Source: Gnetum montanum (Eukaryota > Streptophyta > Gnetopsida > Gnetales > Gnetaceae). From it: a DNA stretch of 64,000 nucleotides. Made by a program: the position numbers and the translations under genes. The notes under the pieces are model-generated. The model was not told the DNA's origin, ran no database searches, and saw nothing but the letters and a program-made list of their open reading frames with translations. The stretch is from the NCBI GenBank assembly GCA_015680685.1, contig MNCI01001062.1:9607-73606 (forward strand), read 5' to 3'. Shown here piece after piece: positions 37,351-48,415 of this stretch (positions are counted from its first letter, which is position 1; the number at the start of each line of letters is the position of its first letter).

Positions 37351-37514
37351 AGAAAAATGTACACAGGAGAGTTTGTGCTGGAATGTTCGATGTGGACATC
37401 TGAAATTGGGTTTACAGGGAAATCGAGATGTAGTAATATTTGTTTTTTTAAATATATGTATTTTTTTTATTAGTTTTTGAACAAATTTTGAATAAAATGA
37501 GTAGGAAAACGTAA

Positions 37515-38425
37515 AAAGATGCAAACNCATAGACGCAGAGCGTAGAGGTTCAAGCGTTGGCGTAGGGATTCAGACTCCGACGTAGAGGCTCAGCGTAGGC
37601 ATAAACATTTTCAACCCTTAGCGTAAATTGTGGATCCCAGCGTAGAGGACGTCGATATGGGTAAAGGCAAGGAAGTGGAAGGCTAGTGGAGGAAGGGACC
37701 TGACCTGACCTTTGCTAAGGAGAGCGAGGCCATGCTGCAGTGCCTGCCCAGGCCAAGGATTCCATCGTGGCTTGGATCATCACACAGGTAGGCTCTGATC
37801 CTACCTCTGTTAGTTATTTTCATTTTGGGTATGTTTCGTAGCGTAGACAGTCTCGTAGAGGGCTTCAGCGTATACGCCGAGCGTAGAGAGTTAGCGTAGA
37901 AGGTTTCAGTGTATACGCCAAGCGTAAGTTCATAGCGTAGGGAGTCTCGATAGCGTAGACCGTCACAGCGTAGTCTGTTTTATCAATGCACAACGTAAAT
38001 AATTTTTCTAGCATGAAGCGTAGACGATTTTATCAACATATATGTTGACGGTTCGTAGATCGTTTACAGTGCCCAGCGTAGACTATTTACGCAGCGTAGA
38101 CGCTGAAGGTTGTTACGACGTATACGCTGAGGGTTTCTACAACGTATACACTGAGTATGAATGGTTAATTCTTTTCAAGTGGGGTACAACGTAGACCTAT
38201 TCTCAGGGGGTATGGTGTGACTTGCTTTTGGCGTAAACTTATTTGCACAGTGCTCAGCGTAAACTGTTTACACAATGTCTAGCGTAAACGGTTTACGCTG
38301 AAGGCTTCTACGGCGTATACGCTGATGATTTTCACAACGTATACGCTGAGCATAAGCAGTTTATTCGACAGTGTAAGCAAGTTTTTTGTCAGCGTATAGC
38401 ATATACGCTGGCATAAACAGTTAGT
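37515..38425. repeat. GCGTATACGC/AGCGTAGAC word array upstream of the opposite-strand gene
   Basis: Some 900 bases are filled with GCGTATACGC, CAGCGTAGAC, AGCGTAAAC and similar words, the same vocabulary as B's LTR U3. The array ends about 95 bases before the first recognised exon of the plus-strand gene. One N is at 37527. Confidence 0.88.
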
Positions 38426-38519
38426 AAATTTTCTAAGTGTCGGCCTACAATGTGAACTTTTGTTTTTCGTGTCGTTTTGAGGCATGGCTGATTTACAGTG
38501 TCATTTTGGTTGCTTGCAG

Positions 38520-41500
38520 GGACACAGAACCTTTTCTCCTGGTTGTTGAGCTTGTTGGGGTGCTAACATGGTTTGGCCCCATTGAGGCTGATGAACCTAC
38601 CCCGGATCTAACTGTTGACAACAATGGGGTCTGGTTCAGAGAAGGTGCATGTGAATTCCTGGCCTTCATGCTGGACAATTTCAAAGTGGTTATTTGGTCG
38701 CACCTAAGCAAACTGGTGGCGCAAAGCGTGCTTGAGTCCATGCTGCCCCGAGCAGCGGAGGGTGTCGCGGTCTTCATGGAAGACGTTGACGAGGGGCCGC
38801 TTGTAAATGAGGATGGTTCTTCCAGCAGACCCAAGTCTACACATCCGTTAGCGCGCGTATGGACCCAACTGCCGCGAGGGCAGGACTATCTTAACAACAC
38901 TTTATTTCTAGCCGCACATGCGCACATGCTATTTCAGAATCCTCCTGGCACAGTGTATTGGGTGGATAGGTAGGATCATTTAAGTTTGTTGCTTCTTTTC
39001 ACCGTTTGGCATTTGCTTCTGTTTTGACCTCCGTTCATTTGTAGGCCTAAAGTTAACCCAGACGGAACGTGCGTTGAGGATGATGGGCTTGCTCTAGCTC
39101 GCACTGCTCTAGAGACATTTATGGTAGGTCCCACCCTTCGTGGAGTTGTATTAGCTCAAACGAAGGATGCTATCGTCCACTTTCACAAACGATTTTCTAG
39201 AGCGTTCGCAATGTGCCAAGCTCGTGGATGGTTGCATGAAGATTGGTCAGATAAGGGACCAGTCTTCCCCCGTGACTCTGGCTTAGGTAGCACTTCTAAG
39301 TCTACAACGGAAGGTAAATGACAATATTTTCTAGATGTGCTAACGTATTTGTGCAACTGCTAGGGGTTATACTGATATGATGATTTCGAATTGTATTTGC
39401 AGTTAATGTACCTCCTGGCGAGGACCCTGTCACAACGAGATGAACTGAGACTACCCTGTCAATGAAGTTCAGGGAGGTCAGTAAGGCCCAAAAATGGTTG
39501 CGTACCCATGCCTCGCCATCCATCGTTCGTTGCTTAAACAACGCTGGCCTTATGGAGCTCTTCACAACCCCGAGCCCTGATGTGTCAATAGCAAAAATGA
39601 TTGGGATCGTGGATTCCTTCAATGAGTCTGTCTCCTACTACAACACCCAGATTAAGGGTGTTAAGATAGTTTTCCATCTGTTGCCTGAATTCTTTTCGAA
39701 CTTGTTTGGTGTACCGGCAGATGGTATAAATGTAGCTTTAGACAGGGCTCATAAAGAGCTCCAAATGGTTCGTGAATTAGAGGACTGGTTGGGCGTTGCC
39801 AACGGTGCGAAGGGATTCCCTATGCATGGGAAATCAAAGGTTGAGGAGGTGAATGAACTATATCCCCTATTTAGGACATGGGTATTCCCCAAATCCCTTT
39901 CCCAAGTGCGGAGTCTTGGGGTCGAAGCTGTACGTATTATGCGAACCGTCCTAGAAACCGGCATGCGTTATAACTGGGCCCAATTTTTGTTGTTGGGCCT
40001 CCATAAGGAGATAGTGAGATTGCGCTCAAATGTTGAGGCGCAATCTCACTTTCCTTTTTCCTTCTTTGCCGGTTACCTTCGCCGCTTAGTCAAGTTTCTG
40101 GTAGTTCGCGCGGACAACAAGTATGTTCTACAGGATCGAGGTCAACTATCCCGCCTATGGATTAACCACTTTTTTGAAATTGCCAAGTCCCAAGATGCTC
40201 CTGAGAGCATTGATGAGTTTGTATCTATCACAACAGGGGATCATCTGGTACCTCAATCCACACACGTGATAGTTTGGGATTGGAGCCAGACGACGTGCCT
40301 TACACTGTGAAAAGAGCAGAACGGGTCATCAAAGAGACCGTTGGCAAGGGCAAGTCGAAGCTAACAAAGCGCGAACGCTCAACCGAGGAAGCGTCAAATG
40401 TGAACGAGCCACGAGTAAAGCGCATACAATTCAAGATGCCTGTCCAAGGTAAGTAGACTCAATACACTTATTGCTTTATTGTTTTCGCCTTGTTCATGAT
40501 TTTTACTTTCATCGCTTACATGCCACTGATGCCTTCAAACTTGATTCGAGAAGTGAGGAAGCAGGCATTAAAGACGATCACTGAAGAGGAGGAGACTAAC
40601 ATGGAGCTAAATACTAAGAAGGAAGATGTGGAGAAAGATCAGGCGGGAGGGACGGAAAAGCTGAGGGAAGATACCACAAAAACTGAGCTGGTGGATGACC
40701 AGGGTGGTGTCGATGAAATGTTCAGCAACTTTCTTAAGGGAAAGCTGGACTTAGGCGATCCCCCAGAAGGGGACAAAGAACACGGTGTGTTTTCTTTTAT
40801 TTTTTTTTATGTTGCTTCATTAGCTGTTATTTCCATGATATTTTACTTTTGTGTTTTCATCTCTTCCAGACGAAGGTAGCGAAACCAGGACGATGTGGGT
40901 GGACGTACACATGAAAATGGTTCCCCCTGAAAGGACCGTGGAGGTTAGTTCATCTCGCACTCGTGGGTCATTTACTTGGATAGAGATGCCGAGTAAAATG
41001 GATTGTGTGGCTGGCATTGCTGAAGAAGTTGTTGAACGAATTCAGGAAGCCCACCCTGAGATAGGTATAAATGTTTTAAATTGTTTGCAGCTTTAGAGTT
41101 TCACACCTTGTTTTTGTTGTTTTAGCATTTGTTCTTTTCGTGTGCATAGGTGCCAAATTGAGGTGGGATCCTTCTGAGACAATTAGCATAGAGAGTTTAC
41201 CCACATTATCGCCAAAAGTCGAGCAGGTGCCAAGGCCTGTTTATGAAGAGGTAGCGGAAGGTCTCATTCACAACGCCAAGTCGCTGTGGACCTGTAGGCG
41301 TTCCGTCGAACAGTTGTGGTTGCAGATTCAAGAAAAGGAGAAGGAAGTCTCCGAGTTGTCGATTGAGCATGACGATCTGAAGGCTCGGTATGAGTTCGCC
41401 TCTGCTAAAATAAGTGGTGATCGCTCTTGGCGGACTTCTGAGGTCACGTATACCAGGTATTGGAATTTGCTCAATCTTCACGCGTCACTAACACGGAGAC

Positions 41501-42141
41501 TGGCAGAGCATAAGGCCCAAATAGACCTACTGAACCTCAAGTGTCAAGATTGGAAAGCTTTTGCTTCCAAGGTATGCAAATGGGGTCAGGATGAAAAGAA
41601 CCACAAACACCATTACAAGAAATCATTGAAAGAAGTATCTATTGAAAAGCGTCAACTTGAAATGTTTGTGGAGGGTTTGGGTCTATGCTCTGCTTTTGAT
41701 ACCTTTGCTCAAAACACAACTGTTGAGATGGAGTCTCCTACAAGGGTGATTACAACCGCTTCTGGGGAGGTGTCAATGGGTGAATTCCCTCTAAAGCGTC
41801 CTACCTGGTGAACTGTTGACAAGGGGAAGGCCTTGGCAGATGTCGACCTAGGCCTTGATGGGACCGATTGGACCAGTGTCTCAGAAGAGGAAATCCTTCG
41901 CCGGCTGGAATTTGGCTTAGGAGGATCCCCTACGATAAGCATTTGGTTATTATATACCTTGTTCGTTGCAGACTATTTGGAATTTTGTCCTTCTTTTGTT
42001 CTTACGTTGATTATCTCTTTTTTCATTTTCAGGATCAAGGTGGTGACGATGTTCAGGAAGCTGGCCCTAGGGAGACTGGCAGAGCATAAGGCCCATGATG
42101 CTAGCGGGTCTAAAGGGGACGACCCTCCTGTCCCAGATGTT
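38520..42141 (+). pseudogene. Opposite-strand seven-exon accessory gene of element B: NLI/HAD-like domain, transposon-protein-like region, coiled coil
   Basis: Exons by frame and GT-AG sites: 38520-38969, 39045-39313, 39403-40448, about 40551-40784, 40870-41064, 41150 to about 41934, 42033-42141. Phases agree at every junction I could check (2, then 1). Exon 1 resembles NLI-interacting-factor/HAD phosphatases: LLVVELVGVL (motif I, Asp replaced by Glu), VVIWSHLSKLVAQSVLESML, and NNTLFLAAHAHMLFQNPPGT, where the usual DDSPYK is lost; it is probably catalytically dead. Exon 3 (VSYYNTQIKGVKIVFHLLPE, then FFSNLFGVP) resembles the 'putative plant transposon protein' family. Exon 6 is a coiled coil. 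Defects: TGA at 39441-39443, a frameshift near 40265, TGA at 41809-41811, and a weak exon 6 donor. An exon upstream of 38520 is possible. Confidence 0.7.
42073..42097 (+). repeat. Duplicated 25-base segment in the accessory gene's last exon
   Basis: GGAGACTGGCAGAGCATAAG and the following GGCCC occur here and at about 41497-41521 in exon 6. The copy in the last exon shifts the frame, giving an early stop (GRA then TAA) in the spliced frame, while the other frame runs on to DDPPVPDV. Confidence 0.75.
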
Positions 42142-42406
42142 TAGTTTTTGTTTAGTTTTTTTGTTTTTGGCTCAAATTTATACAGGAATTGTAAATTGAG
42201 ATGAATGAAACCAGTTAACTCTTATACTTGTACATGATTTCATGTATAAAAATTTTTGTTGATTTTGAGTTTAATTGCAAACACGACACGACAATGTAAA
42301 ATGTTTTGGTTTTTTTTTTGTGGTTTAAGTGTAATGCGCGAATGTAACTATAAATCGGAGTATAATGATAAATGAAAGAGGAAAACAAAGTACACATGGA
42401 TGATCT

Positions 42407-42632
42407 AGTTTAAGGCCATTTCGGGCCAGATTCGCACTAGTTTAAGGCCATTTTAGGCTACATGCGTAGTTTAAGGCCATTTCGGGCCCCGGTCATAAAC
42501 AAGGGCCATTCCGAATGACACTGGTGGATTTCTCGGTTGACCAACCATTTTTGATCGTGGCTAGTTTTATGTCGTTGCGGACATGATAGTTTAACGTCAT
42601 TCTGGACTAATTGTAGTTTAACGTCATTTCGG
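42407..42632. repeat. AGTTTA hairpin-repeat array after PR in element B
   Basis: The arms are GGCC (42414-42417) with GGCC (42424-42427) and ATGTC (42569-42573) with GACAT (42580-42584), both with 6-base loops. There are six units. It lies just past the gag-PR frame end and just past the 3' end of the opposite-strand gene. Confidence 0.85.
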
Positions 42633-42648
42633 AAAGGTTATGTTGTTA

Positions 42649-45600
42649 TTATTTTAGCAGTTTTTTGATTTTTCTTATTTTGACATTAGGCGATGTGTTA
42701 GCGGGTATGATTCTGTATTCAGCATCTCCTTCGCTGATCACGTTGAATGGTAATTTAGCCCAAGGGACATCTGATAGAATGGTCCCCGCATCGGTGTTTT
42801 CAGACGTTTCAGTATTTGTTGTGGGTTCTGTGTCAGTTGTTGTTTCTAAGTGAGGAGGTGTATGCACAATGTCAGGCCCAGGTATTTCTGTTTTGGGTGG
42901 ATTTTCCTCTGTGTTTAAAGGATTATCGCTTACCGGTTGTTGTTCATTTATGTCATTTTGTCTAGGCTCTTCGAGCTTAACTTCTGAGCCTTGGTCTGTG
43001 TCCATGTACGATGAAATGATGGGTGTAGCAACCTCCCCATGAATGATGATTTCACCACCTTTGTAAGGCAAATGAATCTCTTGGTGTATAGGGGATGAGA
43101 CTGCTTTCAGTTGGGCTAACTAGGGCCTTCCTAATATTAGGTTGAATCCTGGCATTTCATCGATTACTACGAAGTCAGCGGATGTGGGAAATTGATCCCC
43201 TGCTATGAAGTCTAAGTTGATTGTACCCTTAACTATCACGCACGACCCGCTGAATGATTTCAGGCATGTGGTGGCAGTTGGTCTGATTAACTCTGTAAGC
43301 CCCAGTTGTTCGATGATGGGATATGGTACTACGTTTGTGGTAGCTCCATCATCCACGTGGACCCTATGTATCTTGAATTGGTTAACCCGTATTGTTATGA
43401 ACATGGGGGCTGTTGTTATCTCCCCTGTTTTCTTATCCATCTTGATGTTATTGTCATGGAAACTTAATGGTTTGGAAGTTGACCCTTGGGGTGAGTACAT
43501 TACCGCATGAATTGAAGGTTCATTTGGAGGCAAGTCCTCGCTTACTGGGATAGACGTTAGCATGCGTACCAAAGCTTCGCGATGTGTTTGAGATGTTAGG
43601 ACTAAGTCATATAAGCTCAGTGAGGTATTTTTCTGTTTGAGTGCTTGCGTGACTTGTGTTAGGGCTGTTGCTAAGTCTCTATTGTTGGGCGCATGTTTAT
43701 CGACGGTTACTTGGTCCATTGGGCCCAACAGTTTTATTTCATGCATCGTTGGTTTGTCGTTTTTTCCCGGAGTCGTTGTTTTAGACGTACCGTGTTTTCC
43801 GGATGGTTCACCCTCATGGCCTGCGTTTGGTTGATGGTTGGTTGGCGTCATAGGTACTGCGTTTAGTGGAGTGGATTTAGGTGGCCCTACAGCTAATCGT
43901 TGACGCTCCTTCTTCAAGCGTTCACGCATAAGCTTATCCGCTAAGCGCTCTCGTGTGTGGCGTGGTGGTGGAGTTGGTTTTAGAGCCTCGGGTTGCCTTG
44001 GGATTCGTACTACGTATGGAGTCGGGTGGGATTGCAGTTGGATAGTCGGATGTGGTTGAGAAGAAGGGTGGCTAGGCACCTTAATGACATAAGGACTGGG
44101 TTTACTTTGCGTTTGCGAGGTGGAGGATTGGTAATCATTAGGACTTTCGGGTGTTCTAACAACGTATGGGGTTGGTTTAGGTGAGGGTTGGACCTTCGCT
44201 GTTGTGACTGCGAGTGGCACTCAGACTACGTAAGGGGTAGGCCGGGTAGGAGGGGTTGGTAGATTTGAGGTAGTGATGGCGGGAGGTACACGCACCACAT
44301 ATGGTTTTTCGCGTGTCGAGGTGTTGGAAGTTGCTACGGCGGAGGGTACGCGGATAACATATGGTTGCTGCAGAGCGTATGATGGTGGAGGCATGGATGT
44401 TGATGCAGTCGGAGGAATACAGACTACAAATGGTTTGTTAGGTGTTTGTTGTTCATGGTCAGAGTAGACAGTGTTAATGCTCGGTGTTTCAGGTTCGTTA
44501 TCAACTTGGATTAAGGTTACAAAGGCTTGGTTAAGGTTACACGCATTGAGATAATATAACTTGGATTTGAAAAAGTCATTAACATCCCCCTTTAGAATGG
44601 TGAGCAGATATGTCTGTGGGATCGGCTCGTGTAGCTCATTGAGAGCAGCACTCCACCTCTGGATGAATTTTTGTACAGGTTCCAGAGGTGCTTGTTTAAC
44701 CTATATAAGGCTGTCAAGCGTCGCCTCAGGTTTCAAGTTATACTTAAACCTGGTCAAGAATTAATGTAACAACTCTTCCAAGGAAAATATGGAATTTCTC
44801 GACAAGGCCCGATGCCAATCAAGTGCTCTTCCTGCGAGGGACATAGGGAACACTCGCAAAATGGCATGGGGCCACACCTGGAGTAATGCACATTCTAGTC
44901 TAAATGTTATAAGGTGAGCGTTGGGATCCATCTCCTTGTTATATTTAGTTAGCGTAGGCAATGATACACCTTTGGGTAAGGTTAGGGGTGGAACGGAAGA
45001 GCTGATGGGATCATCGTGGTAAAAGTCCACTACCTTCAACTCCCCATCGGCAGCTTTTTTGAGGCGTTTGACCTCGTCAGTTAGTTCCTACATTAGTTTT
45101 TTAGCATCTGCCCAATCTTAAGCGCTAGGTGAAGTAGCAACCTGGGAATGTGGTGCAGTGTCTAGATTAGATTGTTGAATAGTAGGTTGGAAGGCTGAAA
45201 GCTGTGTAGTTGGCGGTTGTACTTGTGGAATGTTTATAGGGGGTGGTATCAGGGGCAGCATGTTGTGAGCAAGGGGTTGTTGTTGTTGTGGTTGCCCTTG
45301 AGGAATGTTGGCCGGTAGAATCGTGTGAGGTGGCATGTTGTAGTGAGGGGGTTGATGTGGTTGAGCACCCATTGCTGCCCATTGCCTAGTCATGTTTTGT
45401 GTAGGAATCCCCTGAACTTGTTGAGTTACGGCGGTAAAAGGGGCTCCGTGAGTTTGGACCTCGGGGATATAATGGGCAAACGTAGATGCCGGTATCACAT
45501 GCGGCATCCCGATCATGTGAGGTGGGAAGGTTACCCCTACATTATTTTGAGGGGGTTGCATTTGTAAGAAGAGGGGTGCCGTAGCTGCAAAAGGAATTGC

Positions 45601-46221
45601 GAGGGGAAGTGTGTTGACTTGAACGTCGGTTGGTGGAGGAATGGGGACGAGTGTGGCTGCGTCTTGTTGAGGCGCATGCGCTTGCGTGATGTTTAGTGAC
45701 TGGAGGGATGAAGTTTCACCCATGAATGGGTGAAACAATGGGTTTATATAAGTTTGTGGGCTAAGGGTGTGGTATGAGTCTTCATGTTCAGATTGGGTAG
45801 CGAACTCGTCTTCCTCTTCCGGTTGAGGGTTTACTATAGGCTAATCTAGCGACTGGCTCCTTTGCAGTAGGAGTTGTGTGATGAGCTCAGAGTAAGGCTC
45901 TGGAACAAGGATGATATCGTACGGGGAAGGAATGAACTCTTGCCCTCCCCTGTAGAAAAGTTCGTACTCCTTCTTAACTTCTATTTTAGCTCGGTCCACA
46001 GATAAGCCGACTTGTATTTTTAGGCATATGAAGTTATCCTGGTCTTGACTTATGATGTTAGACGATGGGTTCCTCCCTTGCAACCTAAGGGATCGGCGAG
46101 GCCCCATTGTGGGTTGTGCCGTGGGCTGTTGGACAGCCATGGTGCCTACGACGTCGAAGACTTGGGTGGTTGTAGCGGTGGTGTTTGCGGTGTTCATGAT
46201 GAGCAGTTGAGAATATGACAC
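42649..46221 (-). pseudogene. Element B gag-protease reading frame
   Basis: One minus-strand frame covers the whole interval, broken only by stops (at 45841, 45118, 44761, 44221 and 43120 among others). The N-terminal part (46221-45841) has RRSLRLQGRNPSSN. A Pro/Gln-rich linker follows (45738-45118). The gag core starts at 45039 with LTKYNKEMDPNAHLITFRLE and AGRALDWHRAL. The PR block near 43270-43120 has VHVDDGATTNVVP as active site and NLILGRP at the end. The tail 43071-42649 is acidic. Gag packages RNA and PR cleaves the polyprotein. The listed stops can each arise by one C-to-T or G-to-A change. Confidence 0.88.
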
Positions 46222-46249
46222 AGTGAAGGGATATGGAATTAGTGTACTT

Positions 46250-46945
46250 AGTGCAGCGTAAACCTACGTTGGTAGCGTACAACGTATACGCTTCAACGGC
46301 TGGTGTATAACAACAGCGTATACAACGTATAGGTATAAAGCGTATAGTGTCAACGTAGAGAATCTATGGCGTAAATCGTACAGCGTATACGCTAGGTAGC
46401 ATATACAGCATCAACGTGCAGTGTAAACAGGGTTGCAACGAACAAAGTGTAGCGTATGGACGACAGCGTAAACGAGTTTACAGCCTAGGATGTTCAGCGT
46501 AAACTTAGCAGTGGCATATACAACGTAGACGGAGTCTTGTGTGCAGCGTAGAGAAGGTCTACAGCGTAAAGTAGGCAGCGTATGTATTAGCAGCGTAAAC
46601 AGAGTTGTGTGTGCAGCGTAGACAAAGTCTGCAACGTAAATCGTGCAGCGTATATTCGACAGCGTAGACGCTAGGGATTTTGTAGACAAAGTCAGCGTAT
46701 GGTTGACAGCGTAGACGCTAGGAGACTTACATATGGTAATTTTTAATTGGAGCAGCGTAGATGCTAAACAGCGTAGACTCTGGATAGTTTGCAGGTAGTA
46801 AGTTTTAACTGCGCAGCGTAAACGCTGGGAGGTTTGCAAAAAGAATTGGTGTATGGTCGACAGTGTGGACGCTCAACAGTGTAGACGCTGGGAAGTTTGC
46901 AGGTAAGGTTTGCGTATACCCAGCAGCGTAGACGCTGAGAGCTCT
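46250..46945. repeat. GCGTATACGC/AGCGTAGAC word array in the element B leader
   Basis: Between the primer binding site and gag, about 700 bases consist of AGCGTAGACGCT, GCGTATACGCT, AGCGTAAAC and variants at irregular spacing. This is the same vocabulary as the LTR U3 and the array at 37515-38425. Confidence 0.88.
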
Positions 46946-46970
46946 GAGGCATAGTATGTTTTTAGGCAGA

Positions 46971-46989
46971 GGCCCTCCTTCTAGCGCCA
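46971..46989 (-). promoter_or_regulatory. Element B primer binding site candidate
   Basis: The minus strand reads TGGCGCTAGAAGGAGGGCC five bases inside the 5' LTR. It starts TGG as required to pair with the CCA end of a tRNA. Element C has the same block with one change at 48391-48409. I cannot name the tRNA with certainty. Confidence 0.7.
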
Positions 46990-46994
46990 ATTTC

Positions 46995-48294
46995 TGTACC
47001 GTCCAAAATCGTCGGTCTCCAGCTGGAAGGAAACAGAAACCGGGGGATCACGAGACACGCACAGAAGATCCTACCTTCGCCTGAGGGCAAGCTGGAATAA
47101 ACGAAGGTAGAGTACCTTGGATGGTCCGCACGCGGATCAGGCAGGGATTTCCCCAAACGCACACCAAAGTGCTATACGCTGGGTTATACGTGAATGGCGT
47201 AACAGGCATAAAACAGAGCGCAAACAGCGTAACTGATGCGAACGGAGCGTAAACGTAAGAGAGTACAAACAGAATACATGCAATAATTAATGCAAACTGT
47301 AATAGATTTTAGGAAGAAAATGTAACAATGGCATTTCAAAATGAGAGTACAATGCACCGGTCTAACGCAGTTGTGGATTTGACACAAGGCGGACGAAAAG
47401 CCCCGGTGGATGCAGGAATGACTGTGGGCTAGTTCACATTGTAGGCACAGCGTAGAGGCTATATACTCAGCGTACAGGGTTCTCCAACGTACAAGGTTCT
47501 CTGCTCTGCTTCTCAGCGTCTCTGCTCTAGTTTCTTTAAAAATTTTGCCAACCGACCTTGATCTAGTGAAAAATTCGGGCTTTTATACAGGTTTTGACGT
47601 TAGACTCGGGTTGGGTGACACGTGGCACATTGACCGAGTGCAAAAGCATAAAAATTTACAAGTGTACAACATGTTACATCTGCTGGGCGTATATGCTGGG
47701 CGTATACGCTGTATCTGGTGGGCGTAGACTCTGGGCGTATACGCTGGGCATGGAGGGCGTATACGCTGGACGTGCTAGGCATATACGCTGATGGATGCTG
47801 TGCGTATACGCTGATGGATGCTCTGTTCATCTGAATTGCTGCCTTGTACCCAGTTTTGCTCTGTAGTGTTGTTTTCATGTCGTCTTCGGGGATTGCATGC
47901 CGGGCGTATGCATCAGTCGTACAAGCTGGACGTATTTGTGGGATGTGTACGCTGGTCGTGCACGTTGGGTGTATACGCTATGAACGTCGGGCGTATACGC
48001 TGTGAACTTGAGCGTATACGCCCAGCGCCCAACGTATACGCTGTGAATGTGAACTTTGAGCGTATACGCTGGACATATACGATGTGAATGTGAACTTTGA
48101 GCGTATACGTTGGGCATATACGCTGAGAATGTAGACTTGGGCGTATACACTGAGAATGCATACTTAGTGAAAATTAAGCATCTGATCTCCGAAGTTGCCA
48201 TGTTTGATACTAAATGTAGCTATGGTCGTCTGTGGGTCCTAGGGATCTGTTTCTTGTTGGAAAAGTACTAAGCTCAAAATTTTGTGGTGTTTCA
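46995..48294 (-). repeat. Element B 5' LTR (complete)
   Basis: 1300 bp. TATA box TATAAAAG on the minus strand at 47580-47587. U3 (about 47690-48165) holds the GCGTATACGC word array. This is the fuller LTR copy; the partner lacks about 420 bases of U3/R. Confidence 0.92.
47580..47587 (-). promoter_or_regulatory. TATA box of element B 5' LTR
   Basis: The minus strand reads CCTGTATAAAAGCCCG. It lies downstream of the palindromic word array and is the likely core promoter of the element's genomic RNA. It is absent from the 3' LTR because of the internal deletion. Confidence 0.65.
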
Positions 48295-48415
48295 TTGGGC
48301 TTAAGCAAGCTTAGCTTGAGTTCAGTGCCTGGTTTGCTCAGCATTTAAAAGGTAGTGTGATCAAAGTTTTAACGAGACGGTGAACAAGTTGGCCCTCCTT
48401 CTAGCGCTAATTTAC
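48295..48415 (-). other. Element C leader right of the B insertion, with primer binding site
   Basis: The TTGGG duplication (48295-48299) is followed by C leader sequence with CTTGAG/CAAGC words. The primer-binding-site-like block is at 48391-48409 (minus TAGCGCTAGAAGGAGGGCC; its first base pair is mutated from TGG). Confidence 0.75.

Larger units (their letters stand above)
31433..48294 (-). mobile_element. Element B: Tat-type Ty3/gypsy retrotransposon with opposite-strand gene, inserted into C
   Basis: 16.9 kb, bounded by LTRs 31433-32309 and 46995-48294 and perfect TTGGG target duplications. Minus-strand order: 5' LTR, primer-binding-site-like block, GCGTATACGC-word array, gag-PR (46221-42649), hairpin array, a plus-strand spliced gene (38520-42141), word array, hairpin array, RT-RNase H-second RNase H-IN (37163-33720), hairpin array, polypurine tract, 3' LTR. 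Two RNase H domains in tandem are the hallmark of the Tat lineage. Its frames have only scattered nonsense codons, and it is the youngest layer of the nest. Confidence 0.92.

Noticed and set aside
38493-38834. Minus-strand 113-codon frame opposite accessory-gene exon 1
   Set aside because: Serine/threonine-rich shadow of the plus-strand exon, whose frame is supported by correct splicing into exon 2.
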